Source: Bifidobacterium breve (GTDB lineage: Bacteria; Acidobacteriota; Vicinamibacteria; Vicinamibacterales; CAVVIG01). From it: 40,552 nt of DNA. The notes under the pieces are model-generated. The model made no database searches, had not been told where the DNA came from, and saw only the letters and a program-made list of their open reading frames with translations. The translations under genes were made by a program, and so were the position numbers. Below are positions 6,242 to 14,358 of this stretch, in pieces (the first letter of the stretch is position 1; the number at the start of each line of letters is the position of its first letter). Where the stretch lies: assembly GCA_943328785.2 (NCBI GenBank), contig CALQBJ020000006.1, positions 1 to 40,552 on the forward strand, given 5' to 3'.

Positions 6242-7285
6242 ATGCCCTCACTTCAGCCGTCCTACCTGACGAGCTTGAGGTTCGACACGTCCGAGCTGAG
6301 CACCATTCGTCGCATTGGAGAGGCACGTGGACGGCAGGACCTCTTCGTGCGGCAGTTCCCAGAGCAGCTCGACACGCTCCGCACGAACGCCATCGTCGAA
6401 TCGACGGAGTCATCGAACCGCATTGAGGGCGTCGTCGCCGCGCCAGGCCGAGTCGCCGACCTCGTGGTTCGTCGCGCGGAACCGCGCACTCGCTCTGAAC
6501 AGGAAATCGCGGGCTACCGCGACGCGTTGCAGCTGATTCACGAGTCGCACGCGGACATGCGGCTCGCCCAGAACATCGTCCACCAGCTCCATCACATGCT
6601 CTACCGCTACCAGCCTGGGACTGGCGGCCGCTGGAAGAGTGCCGACAATCAGATCGTCGAGCGCGAGGCGGACGGCACGGTCGTGCGCGTCCGCTTCAAC
6701 CCGACGCCTGCTGTGGCGACGCCCCAGGCGATGGCGGACCTGAGCACCCACTACCACGACGCCATCGCTGGTTCACTTGCCGACCCGCTCGTGCTGCTGC
6801 CACTCGCGGTGCTCGACTTCCTCTGCATCCACCCGTTCGCCGACGGTAACGGCCGTGTCGGACGGTTGCTGTCGCTGCTGCTGCTGTATCACTTCGACTA
6901 CCAGGTCGGGCGCTACGTGAGCCTCGAACGCCTCATCGAGGAGTCGCGAGAGACCTACTACGAGGCGCTTGCGCGCAGTTCGCGAGCGTGGCACGAACAC
7001 ACGCACGATGCCCACCCGTGGCTCAACTACTTTTGGGGCGTGCTCATCCGCGCCTACGGGGAGTTCGAGGCGCGAGTCGAGTCACTGAAAGGGTCGAAGA
7101 CCGAGCAGGTGCAAGCTGCCGTTGCTCGTCGGCTCGGTCCTTTTGGCATCGCGGATCTCGAACACGACTGTCCTGGCGTGAGCCGCGACATGGTGCGCCA
7201 CGTCCTGCGGCAGATGCGAGCCGAGGGTCGGGTGCAGGTCGAGGGGCACGGTCGCGGCGCAAAGTGGCGCGCAGGGTCTGCCTAG
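6242..7285 (+). CDS. Fic-domain protein AMP-transferase (class II, self-inhibited)
   Basis: 347 aa. The Fic active site HPFADGNGRVGR spans residues 197-208 (His197, Asp201, Asn203, Arg208), the full HxFx(D/E)GNGRxxR motif, so AMP transfer from ATP to a protein hydroxyl is expected. An N-terminal helix carries SNRIEG (58-63), the (S/T)xxxE(G/N) inhibitory motif of class II Fic proteins; Glu62 would block ATP binding. The C-terminus (about 285-345) looks like a winged helix (FGIADLEHDCPGVSRDMVRH). The ATG has CAGGAG 7 nt upstream. This Fic_N-Fic-wHTH architecture is frequent beside type I restriction genes, in line with the HsdR and GIY-YIG pieces on the other side of the shared upstream region. 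Its target is unknown. Confidence 0.92.
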   Translation: MPSLQPSYLTSLRFDTSELSTIRRIGEARGRQDLFVRQFPEQLDTLRTNAIVESTESSNRIEGVVAAPGRVADLVVRRAEPRTRSEQEIAGYRDALQLIHESHADMRLAQNIVHQLHHMLYRYQPGTGGRWKSADNQIVEREADGTVVRVRFNPTPAVATPQAMADLSTHYHDAIAGSLADPLVLLPLAVLDFLCIHPFADGNGRVGRLLSLLLLYHFDYQVGRYVSLERLIEESRETYYEALARSSRAWHEHTHDAHPWLNYFWGVLIRAYGEFEARVESLKGSKTEQVQAAVARRLGPFGIADLEHDCPGVSRDMVRHVLRQMRAEGRVQVEGHGRGAKWRAGSA

Positions 7286-7370
7286 GCTCGCGCCCAATCG
7301 CGCCGGGCGGACGCGGGACAGCCCCGTTGCGTCGTCGACAGCGCAAGCAGTGTGAAGCGAAGGTGGCGTG

Positions 7371-8036
7371 TCACGTGAATTCCTTGCCCCCGGCGGCGCT
7401 GGTTGCGAACAGGTCGCGGAGGTCGAGCAGTTTCGACAGCGGCCGCGTCTCCGCGGGTGTGCGCGGGTCCACTCCGTGCGGCTGGAACGCGAAGACCGTC
7501 ATGCCGGCAGCGACGCCTGCCAGCATGCCCGGCAGGCTGTCCTCGATCACCGCGCAGTCTTCGGGAGCGACCCGCAGAGCGCTCGCGGCGTGCAGGAACA
7601 GGCCGGGATGCGGCTTCCAGACACCCACGTCGTAGCTGCTGAAGATGCGTCCTTCGAAGAAGGGCAGGAGCCCGGTCAGCGAGAGGCTCAACTCGATCTT
7701 CGCCATCGGGCCACTCGATGCCACGCAGATCAGGACGGACGTCGTCGACAGCGCCTGCACCAGTTCCACGGCGCCCTCGATGGCGCGCAGCCTCGAGCGA
7801 AATGCCTGCGCCGACCTGGCGCGAAAGTCCGGAACGAACGTCGCCGGCAACGGCCGGCCAAGGCGGGCTTCGAGTTCGGCGATACAGTCCGCCATCTTCC
7901 CGCCCCGGAAGGCGGTGAGCGCCTCCGGCACGGTCAGGTGCAAGCCGTGCTCGCTGACCGCCTCGACGAGCACCTCGGTCGAGAGCGTTTCACTGTCGAC
8001 GAGCGTGCCGTCGCAATCGAAGATGATGGCGTTCAT
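7371..8036 (-). CDS. HAD-IA phosphatase, YieH-like
   Basis: 221 aa. HAD motif I is IFDCDGTLVDSE with nucleophile Asp7 and Asp9; motif II is VASSGP; motif III is the Lys in VWKPHP; motif IV is VIEDSLPG. The cap is of the small helical C1 type. The layout (a FRGGKMADCI cap helix, FSSYDVGVWKPHPGLFLHAA, EDSLPGMLAGVAAGM.VFAF) follows E. coli YieH, a sugar-phosphate phosphatase reported to act on 6-phosphogluconate, closely in order and length. Substrate here is inferred only. A possible 32-codon ORF ends 5 nt before its ATG. It converges on fic. Confidence 0.88.
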   Translation of the reverse strand: MNAIIFDCDGTLVDSETLSTEVLVEAVSEHGLHLTVPEALTAFRGGKMADCIAELEARLGRPLPATFVPDFRARSAQAFRSRLRAIEGAVELVQALSTTSVLICVASSGPMAKIELSLSLTGLLPFFEGRIFSSYDVGVWKPHPGLFLHAASALRVAPEDCAVIEDSLPGMLAGVAAGMTVFAFQPHGVDPRTPAETRPLSKLLDLRDLFATSAAGGKEFT

Positions 8037-8041
8037 CGGGC

Positions 8042-8140
8042 TCAGTGCTGCACGCCGTCAGCGGCGATTCCGGTGAGGAACCCTTCGAGTTCGTGGGCCA
8101 GCCGGAAACCAATGGCGCCGCGGGGGGAGATGTTCAGCAC
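8042..8140 (-). CDS. Candidate 32-codon leaderless leader ORF of the HAD gene
   Basis: GTG at 8140 to TGA at 8042. A minus-strand TACACT (8152-8147) lies 6 nt before the GTG, which places the predicted transcription start at or beside the start codon. The stop is 5 nt before the HAD ATG, so the two could be coupled. The peptide (ISPRGAIGFRLAHELEGFL in the middle) is not recognised and could be a decayed gene end. The fixed promoter-to-start geometry is the main argument for it being translated. Confidence 0.3.
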   Translation of the reverse strand: MLNISPRGAIGFRLAHELEGFLTGIAADGVQH

Positions 8141-8146
8141 CAGCCG

Positions 8147-8170
8147 AGTGTAACGCGCGCGTGCTACACT
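8147..8170. promoter_or_regulatory. Back-to-back -10 boxes between the HAD and haem-lipoprotein genes
   Basis: AGTGTA (8147-8152) and TACACT (8165-8170) form an inverted pair around a CG-alternating core. Each is a -10-like TACACT for one direction: leftward toward the small ORF and HAD gene, rightward 10 nt before the lipoprotein ATG at 8181. No good -35 hexamer is visible for either. Confidence 0.4.
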
Positions 8171-8180
8171 CCGCGCCGCC

Positions 8181-8714
8181 ATGCGCCACCGTCTCAGCCG
8201 ACTCGCCGCGTGCATGCTCGTGTCGATTGCCGCCGCCGGGTGTGCCGGCGAATCGGCCACAGACTACAAGCCGACGTCGACCGTCCGGGAGGTGATGCGC
8301 TCCATCGTCGACCCGAGTTCGGACGCGCTGTGGGACTCCGTGGAGATTGTCGCCACCGTCGAGGGCACGGTGCACAAGATGCCGAAGAGCGACGAGGAGT
8401 GGGCCGTGCTGCGGCGCAGCGCCGTCACACTGGTCGAGGCCGGCAACCTGCTGCTCATTCCAGGCCGGCTCGTGGCACGGCCGGGTGAACCGGCGGGCGA
8501 CCCGCGGTCAGACCTAAATCCTGAGGAGATCGACACCAAGCGGCGCCAGGCCCCTGGCGCGTGGACGTTGCGTGCGCATCGCCTGCAGGATGCCGCGGCG
8601 GAGTCGCTGAAGGCCATCGATGCGAAGGACGTCACCGCCCTGCTGAATGCCGGTGAAACCCTCGATGCCGCCTGCGAGAGTTGCCACCGCGACTACTGGT
8701 ACCGAGTGCAGTGA
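8181..8714 (+). CDS. Haem-binding lipoprotein (cytochrome c'-like)
   Basis: 177 aa. The N-terminus is a lipoprotein signal ending in AAAG-Cys21. One CxxCH haem c motif, CESCH (165-169), lies 8 residues from the C-terminus, followed by RDYWYR. Helical segments before it and a C-terminal CxxCH are the arrangement of cytochrome c'/c-556-like four-helix bundles. The region 'MRSIVDPSSDALWDSV' also resembles this group. It probably sits on the periplasmic face of a membrane as an electron-transfer or small-ligand-binding protein. No Shine-Dalgarno is seen; the ATG lies 10 nt behind a TACACT box. Confidence 0.8.
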   Translation: MRHRLSRLAACMLVSIAAAGCAGESATDYKPTSTVREVMRSIVDPSSDALWDSVEIVATVEGTVHKMPKSDEEWAVLRRSAVTLVEAGNLLLIPGRLVARPGEPAGDPRSDLNPEEIDTKRRQAPGAWTLRAHRLQDAAAESLKAIDAKDVTALLNAGETLDAACESCHRDYWYRVQ

Positions 8715-8726
8715 CTCAGCGGTGCG

Positions 8727-9215
8727 TCAGTAGGCGTCGCCGATGAACGGCAACATCCGTCCGAAGTAGAGCACGCCGAACCACGCGACAATCGACAACA
8801 GACCGATGGCCTTGGCGGCCATCGACGTGTCCGCGTTCGGCCCGAGCGCCATCGTCTTCGTGCCGATGGTCATCTCGAAGAGGCCGGCATTCGCGCCGGC
8901 GACGACGAGACAGCCCACTTTCCACCACCACCCGACGTTGTGCACGTACTGCTCGGGGTGCCCGACGAAGAAGATGATGCCGGTGAGCAGGTTCAGTCCG
9001 AAGCCCGCGATCGCCACAGGCACCAGGTCGTGCGCGCCTTCGAGCGATACGCGGCGAAAGAATCCCATGAGCCGCAGGTCGAAGAAGCCAACGATGCCGA
9101 TGAGCAGCGTGAGCCCGATGAAATGCAGCGTCTCAGCAAGCGGCCAGACCCAGATACTGAAGACAATGGCCTTCGACAGGCTGGTGGCCTGCAGCCACGC
9201 AACAAGCGCATCCAT
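8727..9215 (-). CDS. DUF6644-type integral membrane protein (second copy)
   Basis: 162 aa, about four or five membrane helices. It starts MDALVAWLQATSLSKAIVFS and contains 'ETLHFIGLTLLIGIVGFFDL' and 'RLMGF', the pattern of the DUF6644 family, with conserved His in helix 2 and 'DLRL.G' after helix 3. The ATG shares one base with the stop of its upstream paralogue (TGATG). The conserved intramembrane His residues suggest haem or metal binding, but that is inference. It is the last gene of a four-gene operon. Confidence 0.78.
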   Translation of the reverse strand: MDALVAWLQATSLSKAIVFSIWVWPLAETLHFIGLTLLIGIVGFFDLRLMGFFRRVSLEGAHDLVPVAIAGFGLNLLTGIIFFVGHPEQYVHNVGWWWKVGCLVVAGANAGLFEMTIGTKTMALGPNADTSMAAKAIGLLSIVAWFGVLYFGRMLPFIGDAY

Positions 9216-9703
9216 CAGGGAACTCCGATGTACGCCATGAGGCGCCCGGCCGTGATCGCCACGCACCACAACACGGCCGACCACAGCGCCAGCCGCGTGC
9301 CGTTGGCAGGCACGACATCGGGCGCGCTCAGGTTCGCGTGGTCCAGGACGATTCGCCGGGTCGCGAACGTCACCCACAGTGCCGCGAAGATCGACAGCAG
9401 CTTCACGTAGAAGATCCACTGGCCAGACTTGTGTGCCGCATCGGCGATGAAGAGCAGGATGCCGCTCAGGGTATTCAGCGCGAACGCCCACGCCATGATC
9501 GGGAAGAGCGGGGCGAGCGCGCCGACGCGCAGCTTGCGTCCGTAGCCGAGCAGGCGCAGATCGACGACGGCACTGGCCCCGACAACGATGCCGAGGCCGA
9601 CCGTGTGCAGGGTGAGGATGGTCGGGTAGGCCCAGAGCGAGGGCGACTCGCGCACCCAGGTGGCGAGCGCCGTCGCCTCGAGCCAGGCCGTCAGATTGGT
9701 CAC
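9215..9703 (-). CDS. DUF6644-type integral membrane protein (first copy)
   Basis: 162 aa, the same length and plan as the next gene: MTNLTAWLEATALATWVRES, then 'LTLHTVGLGIVVGASAVVDL', 'RLLGY', and further helices at about 65-85, 95-115 and 135-155. The two genes are clearly a tandem duplication that has diverged, and they may form a heterodimer. Placed 22 bp downstream of the DUF6152 gene and in the same orientation. Function of the family is unknown. Confidence 0.78.
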   Translation of the reverse strand: MTNLTAWLEATALATWVRESPSLWAYPTILTLHTVGLGIVVGASAVVDLRLLGYGRKLRVGALAPLFPIMAWAFALNTLSGILLFIADAAHKSGQWIFYVKLLSIFAALWVTFATRRIVLDHANLSAPDVVPANGTRLALWSAVLWCVAITAGRLMAYIGVP

Positions 9704-9725
9704 GAGCGGTATCGGGAACGCGCCG

Positions 9726-10148
9726 TCAGCGCGGCGGCTGCTGTTCTTCCATCACGCGGCCCCCGGGCTGAATCGGGCTGCCATCGGGACGGGTCACCTT
9801 CGCGCAGCACATGCCGAACGATCCTTCGGCCCGCGACGGCTGCCCGACCACCTTCACGATGGTGCCAGGCTTCAGGGTGTCGGTGGTCCACCCGGTGCGC
9901 GTCAGGGAGGCGGCGGCCCCAAGCTCCACCTGCCACTCCACCTTCTTCCCGTTCACTTCGGATTCAAAGTAGAGGAAGGAGTGCGGGTTGCGGATCAGGA
10001 GTTTGGTAACCGGCCCCTGCGCTTCGGCGCTCTTCGTCGCATCGTAGAACGGCGCACTCGAATGATGGGCAATCACTGGCACCGTGGCCAGCGCCGCTGC
10101 CGCCACCGTGACGGCCAGCGCATACAGGACAAATCGTCGAACGTTCAT
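9726..10148 (-). CDS. Secreted DUF6152-family protein
   Basis: 140 aa from the ATG at 10148, chosen for the strong GAGGAGG just upstream. A signal peptide (about 1-27, ending PVIAHH) leads into the DUF6152 pattern: 'HHSSAPFYD', 'GPVTKLLIRNPHSFLYFE', 'W.VELG....L.R.GWT.DTLK.G', 'V.G.PSR'. Mature HH at the N-terminus and two adjacent Cys (MCCAKV) could hold metal. It is a small beta-barrel-like periplasmic protein of unknown role, very common in Acidobacteria next to PQQ and DUF6644 genes. Confidence 0.85.
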   Translation of the reverse strand: MNVRRFVLYALAVTVAAAALATVPVIAHHSSAPFYDATKSAEAQGPVTKLLIRNPHSFLYFESEVNGKKVEWQVELGAAASLTRTGWTTDTLKPGTIVKVVGQPSRAEGSFGMCCAKVTRPDGSPIQPGGRVMEEQQPPR

Positions 10149-10174
10149 TTTGGCCTCCTCGGTCGAGCGGCTGC

Positions 10175-10945
10175 TTACTTGTACTTCTGCGGCATCATGC
10201 GCACGGGCGCGCGTGAGGTTTCGGGGTCGCAGTCCCACGGAGAGATCTTGTATCCCTGACGTGCCGGGAGCCAGCGGGTCGTGTAACCGGTCGGCTTCTT
10301 CAGGAACATCGGGTCTTCGACGGTGATCGTCATCTTCAGCTCGGTCCCTTCGCGCCAGTACCGTTCGGTCACCTTCTTCAGCGTGGACGAGGGGATGCCG
10401 TTGTAGTCGTCGAAGCCGGTGATGTCGAACGCGAAGTGGTCGGTCTCGACGATGAGCGCGTTGCCGTCATAGTGTCCGACGGAGAAGCCCTGGACGCCCC
10501 AGTCGTTGTTGTTCGGCTTGCGGCCGTCGAGCCACACGGTGCGGAGTTGGTCGTCCTTCTCGTATCGAAGCAGGACGCGATCGGGCCACTGCACCAACTC
10601 CATCGAGTACGGGTCGTACTGGATGGCTGGCGACGACGCCGGCTGGCAGTCGTACTTGGGCGAGAGCGCCTCGTCGAACACCTTCTGGTAGGCGAGGGCG
10701 CGCTCGTTCAGTTCGGGAAAGTTCTCCTTGCCCCACGGAACGGTCTCGCTGTTGACCTTACGGGCACGCGGGGTGCCGTCCCAAATGCCGCTCAGGTCGG
10801 GCTCCTTGCCCGGTATCGACGAGCCCTGGGCGTGAACGCTTCCGCCCATCGGCCACACGGTCGCGGCGGTTGCCATCAGCGCCGTGCACGCGAGCGAGAG
10901 TCCAATCCGCCGACTCCGGTTCAATGCCCTGCTCTTCATCGTCAT
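10175..10945 (-). CDS. Secreted protein of unknown function, first gene of the DUF6152/DUF6644 operon
   Basis: 256 aa with a signal peptide (about 1-40, ending SVHAQG). The mature part starts 'KEPDLSGIWDGTPRAR', the 'PDLSGIW' opening shared by a large set of acidobacterial secreted proteins, and continues with a 'CQPASSPAIQYDPYSMELVQ' segment, 'DGNALIVET' and 'ERYWREGTELKMTITVEDP'. These are beta-rich proteins with no assigned activity. In many acidobacterial genomes they precede DUF6152 genes, exactly as here (27-bp gap), which points to a shared periplasmic process. Divergent from the HD-GYP regulator. Confidence 0.75.
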   Translation of the reverse strand: MTMKSRALNRSRRIGLSLACTALMATAATVWPMGGSVHAQGSSIPGKEPDLSGIWDGTPRARKVNSETVPWGKENFPELNERALAYQKVFDEALSPKYDCQPASSPAIQYDPYSMELVQWPDRVLLRYEKDDQLRTVWLDGRKPNNNDWGVQGFSVGHYDGNALIVETDHFAFDITGFDDYNGIPSSTLKKVTERYWREGTELKMTITVEDPMFLKKPTGYTTRWLPARQGYKISPWDCDPETSRAPVRMMPQKYK

Positions 10946-11105
10946 TCAGTCCCTCTGGTGTTCGGGCCGGCTGAGCGGTCCAAAGTGCCGCAAATCTTAC
11001 ATCAGGATGGCCACGCGGCGCCCTCCAGGCCCACTGTTCGCGCCGCTGCACGTGAGATCGCGTGGGGCCTCAACCCTGCGGCGGTATCAGCCGATACTCC
11101 CTGCG

Positions 11106-12146
11106 GTGGGACCTATCAGCGAAACGTTCGGCGAGCTCCTTCCCGGCCTCCGGTCGGACGAACGGGCCGCACATATCCTCGTCGTCGACGATCTGCCCGC
11201 CAACACCGGGATCCTCGAAGCGCTGTTGACGAGCGACGGCCATCGGGTCACGACGGCCGAAAACGGTGAGGACGCGCTGGCGGCGGTCGCGAAAGAGCGA
11301 CCGGATCTCGTGCTGCTCGACATCCTCATGCCAAAGATCGACGGCTACGAAGTCTGCCGCCGGCTGAAGAGCGACCCCGCCACCCGTCTCATCCCCGTGG
11401 TGCTCGTGACGGGGCTGACCGATACGGACAGCCGCATCCGCGGACTCGAGGTGGGCGCCGACGACTTCATGTCGAAGCCGTTCATCGTCCCCGAGATGCG
11501 CGCGCGCGTCGCGTCACTATTGCGGATCAAACGATATACGGACGCGCTCGACTCGGCGGAGTCGGTGATTCTGAGCCTCGCAATGACCATCGAAGCGCGC
11601 GACCGCGCCACTGAAGGTCACTGCCAGCGGCTGGCACGGTACGCCGTGGCGCTCGGCGAACGGCTCGGCATGTCGCACGAAGACCAGGACACGCTGCGCG
11701 TTGGCGGCTACCTGCACGACATCGGCAAGGTCGGCATCCCTGACCGCATCCTGCTCAAGGACGGTCAGCTCACCACCGACGAATACGACCTGATGAAGAA
11801 CCACACGATGATCGGCGACCATCTGTGCGCCGAGTTGCGGTTGCTGAAGCGGATCCGGCCGATCGTTCGCCATCATCACGAGCATCTGGATGGCAGCGGC
11901 TATCCCGACGGGCTGGCTGGCGATGCGGTGCCGCTGTTGGCGCAGGTCATGGGCATCGTTGACGTGTTCGACGCGCTCACGACGCCGCGCCCCTACAAGC
12001 CGGCGCTGTCGGTCGAGCGTGCGTGCGATGTGCTGCGCGACGAAGTGCGGCGCGGCTGGCGGCGTGGCGATCTGGTGGAGACCTTCATCGACATGCTCGT
12101 CGACCGCGGCATGCTGCCCGGAGCGGCCGAGCAGGTCTCTGCATAA
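11106..12146 (+). CDS. Response regulator with HD-GYP phosphodiesterase output (RpfG-like)
   Basis: 346 aa from the GTG at 11106 (an ATG at 11007 would add 33 unstructured residues). REC domain 22-140: acidic pair Asp28/29, phospho-acceptor Asp72 in LLDILMP, Thr102, Lys124. HD-GYP domain about 155-340: HDIGKVGIP (His204-Asp205) and HHHEHLDGSGYP (256-267), the full signature for hydrolysis of cyclic di-GMP. The enzyme probably lowers c-di-GMP when phosphorylated by a separate kinase. No kinase is adjacent; the orphan kinase at 76-1167 is the nearest. It shares its upstream region with the secreted-protein operon on the other strand. Confidence 0.92.
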   Translation: MGPISETFGELLPGLRSDERAAHILVVDDLPANTGILEALLTSDGHRVTTAENGEDALAAVAKERPDLVLLDILMPKIDGYEVCRRLKSDPATRLIPVVLVTGLTDTDSRIRGLEVGADDFMSKPFIVPEMRARVASLLRIKRYTDALDSAESVILSLAMTIEARDRATEGHCQRLARYAVALGERLGMSHEDQDTLRVGGYLHDIGKVGIPDRILLKDGQLTTDEYDLMKNHTMIGDHLCAELRLLKRIRPIVRHHHEHLDGSGYPDGLAGDAVPLLAQVMGIVDVFDALTTPRPYKPALSVERACDVLRDEVRRGWRRGDLVETFIDMLVDRGMLPGAAEQVSA

Positions 12147-12167
12147 GACCCCTCCGTCTTGCCCGTC

Positions 12168-13322
12168 CTACCAGGTGAGCGAACGCGTCTCGCCGGTCAG
12201 CGTGGTCGTGGCCGTGCCGATGAAGTCGCTGTGGCACAGCAGCCAGCGATCATTCTCGAGCACGGCGCTGACGTAGTCGATGCCGTCGGCCGTTTCCTTC
12301 TTGCCATCGGACTTGTACGTCACTTCCCAGTGCACCGTGTAGGCCGAGCAGGCGTCGGTGTTCGGCTGCTGGCGTCCCGATGGGAAGCAGCCCTGGTGGA
12401 CGAAGTTGAAGGTGGCTGGGGGCCGGCGCACGACGCGAGCCGCGGCAAAATTCTGAAGGAAGAGGCGGCGATTCTGATCCGTGTCGTTCGCCTCGTTCGT
12501 TCGCCCCTTGCCGCCGTCGCAGGTCGTCGAGAAGTTGTGCAGCACCTCGTTGGTGCTCTTCGTCGAATCCGAGAACAACAGCAGGAAGTCCGTGCCGGCG
12601 CTCAGGATCTCGTTCTGCGAGTCGTGGACGCGCACGGGGAAGCTCCCGCTGGTCGACTGCGTGTGGGTGACGCCCCCCTCGGTGAACGTCTCGGTCACCT
12701 TCAGGCCAACCGTCACCGTTGCCGGCGTTCCACCGGAGATCGAGCTCGGGATCTTCCAGGTGAGTGTCGGCCCTGACGGCGTCAGCGTGCCTGGCGCGGT
12801 CCAGTCGTAGGTGAGCGAGGCGTTCGACGTCTCGCTGTCGGTGACGGTGGCGAGCACCTGCACCGTCTCGTCGATGTCGGCAAAGCCCGACGGCTGATTA
12901 TTGCGCGAGCCAATGCTGCGGAAGGCGCTGATGACCGGTGCGCGATTCGCGCCGCTTGGGGCCACGAAGGTGAACGCGTTGGCCAGCGTGCTCGTCTTGC
13001 CGCCCGTCGTGACCGATATTTCCGCCGCACCAGCGGTGGTGCGTAGCCCGGTGACCGCCGTAATGGAGGTGCTGCCGGACACGACGACGCCGGAGGCGGG
13101 GACGCCGCCGACCGACACCGTGGCATCGCTGGCGAAACCGGTGCCGCTGATGGTGATGCTGTTGCCGCCGGTCGTGCTGCCGCTGGTGGGCGAGACCGAC
13201 GTGACCTTCAGCGCCGAACCGGTTGGCCCCGAGGGGCTGTCCGAGCCGCACGCGACGACGAGGAACGGGATGACGGCGACGAGCGCCGCTCCTACGGCAG
13301 GTCGGAGGCGAAACAGGTGCAT
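12168..13322 (-). CDS. IPT/TIG-domain lipoprotein
   Basis: 384 aa. Lipobox LVVAC with Cys25. Residues about 38-118 are an IPT/TIG immunoglobulin-like domain ('VTSVSPTSGSTTGGNSITIS', 'GTGFASDATVSVGG'). A second beta domain (about 125-235, PKD-like 'VLATVTDSETSNASLTYDW') follows, then a C-terminal globular part with four Cys (C-x..., 'TTCDGGKG', 'QGCFPSGR', 'TDACSAY', 'LLCHSD'), probably two disulfides. It is an outer-membrane-anchored surface or periplasmic binding protein; ligand unknown. The gene is 28 bp downstream of the S1/P1-like nuclease gene, and a TATAAA box 12 nt before its ATG may give it a separate promoter. Confidence 0.8.
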   Translation of the reverse strand: MHLFRLRPAVGAALVAVIPFLVVACGSDSPSGPTGSALKVTSVSPTSGSTTGGNSITISGTGFASDATVSVGGVPASGVVVSGSTSITAVTGLRTTAGAAEISVTTGGKTSTLANAFTFVAPSGANRAPVISAFRSIGSRNNQPSGFADIDETVQVLATVTDSETSNASLTYDWTAPGTLTPSGPTLTWKIPSSISGGTPATVTVGLKVTETFTEGGVTHTQSTSGSFPVRVHDSQNEILSAGTDFLLLFSDSTKSTNEVLHNFSTTCDGGKGRTNEANDTDQNRRLFLQNFAAARVVRRPPATFNFVHQGCFPSGRQQPNTDACSAYTVHWEVTYKSDGKKETADGIDYVSAVLENDRWLLCHSDFIGTATTTLTGETRSLTW

Positions 13323-13350
13323 CACGGTTCGACGTTTATAGTAGCCCGAC

Positions 13351-14358
13351 TCAGCGAGGGGCTGGCGCCGGCGGCGGCGCCGCGCCGGTCGCCGGGTTGT
13401 AGCGCGGATTCTTCGGGTTGTTCGTCTGGTCGTTCGGGTCGAAGTCCGGCTCGCCGCGCCCACTGTTCACCCAGGCGGTGTAGACCAGATCGCGCAGCAG
13501 CGTAGCCGCGCCGGCGGTCGTGGCGTACACGAGTTCGCGTCCCTCGCGGCTGTCCTTCCTCTCGAATTCCTTCCGCTGCTCAAGCTGGTAGAGCTGCTCG
13601 AAGCGCGTGTGGGCGTGGTCGACATGCGCGAGGACGGCGGCGAACGGATCGGCCACGACCGTGGGCGACGCCGGGATGCGCGCCTGGATGTCGCGTTCGT
13701 GCAGGCCGATCAGGTCGACGAACGTGTTTTCGAAGAGCCAGTGGACAGCGCCGTCGCGGGTGTAGCCCTTCGGGTTGTCGCCCACCCAGCCATCGTGCTG
13801 GACGGTGCTGTGCAGCGGCTGCGCGCCGTCCGCCACATAGTGGCTCATCCACCCGAGGTAGAACGCCGCGTCCTGCTCGATGAAGGCCGTGTCCTGGTTC
13901 TGCGTGCGCAGCGTGCGCCAGGTGCGGAACACCACCTTCAGCCGTTCGTAGCCTTCAACGACGGCGTAGGGGAGCGTGCCGGTGTAGTGGATGTTCGTGA
14001 GCGCGGCCTTCTCCGGAGCGGACGCGCGCAGCCGCAGGTGCTCGTCGTAGACCGCCAGCATGAACTCGTCGCGCGAACGCGGGACCTGCTTCAGGAACGC
14101 GAACTGCTCGGTGTACCAGACGTGGTTCGGATCCTCGGCCGCCTTGGAGAACGGTTCATACGGGCCGCGCCACGAGTCGGCGAGCACCGAGCGGTTGCCG
14201 ATCCAATCGATCTGTCGCGCCAGGAACGGCGGCACGTCGGAGGGGAGCGCGAGGATGGCCGCGCGGCTCACGACCCGGTGGCCAGTCGCGCCCCAGGCTC
14301 CGGTCCGAACTTGCAGCACAGTGGCCAGCAGCAGGACAAGAACGGTGGCCTTCTTCAT
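13351..14358 (-). CDS. Secreted S1/P1-nuclease-like (zinc phospholipase C fold) protein
   Basis: 335 aa from the ATG at 14358. Signal peptide 1-21; the mature protein begins Trp22-Gly, as required in the S1/P1 and ZnPLC families where the N-terminal Trp binds zinc. GHRVV (His27) and GWMSHYVADGAQPLH provide further zinc ligands in the family order. A HEHL-like region, 'DGAVHWLFENTFVDLI' and a His-containing helix (VLAHVDHAHTRF) complete a helical zinc hydrolase. The C-terminus is Pro/Ala-rich (PPPAPAPR). Expected activity is phosphodiester cleavage in the periplasm or outside the cell, of nucleic acid or phospholipid; which one cannot be told from sequence. Confidence 0.8.
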   Translation of the reverse strand: MKKATVLVLLLATVLQVRTGAWGATGHRVVSRAAILALPSDVPPFLARQIDWIGNRSVLADSWRGPYEPFSKAAEDPNHVWYTEQFAFLKQVPRSRDEFMLAVYDEHLRLRASAPEKAALTNIHYTGTLPYAVVEGYERLKVVFRTWRTLRTQNQDTAFIEQDAAFYLGWMSHYVADGAQPLHSTVQHDGWVGDNPKGYTRDGAVHWLFENTFVDLIGLHERDIQARIPASPTVVADPFAAVLAHVDHAHTRFEQLYQLEQRKEFERKDSREGRELVYATTAGAATLLRDLVYTAWVNSGRGEPDFDPNDQTNNPKNPRYNPATGAAPPPAPAPR

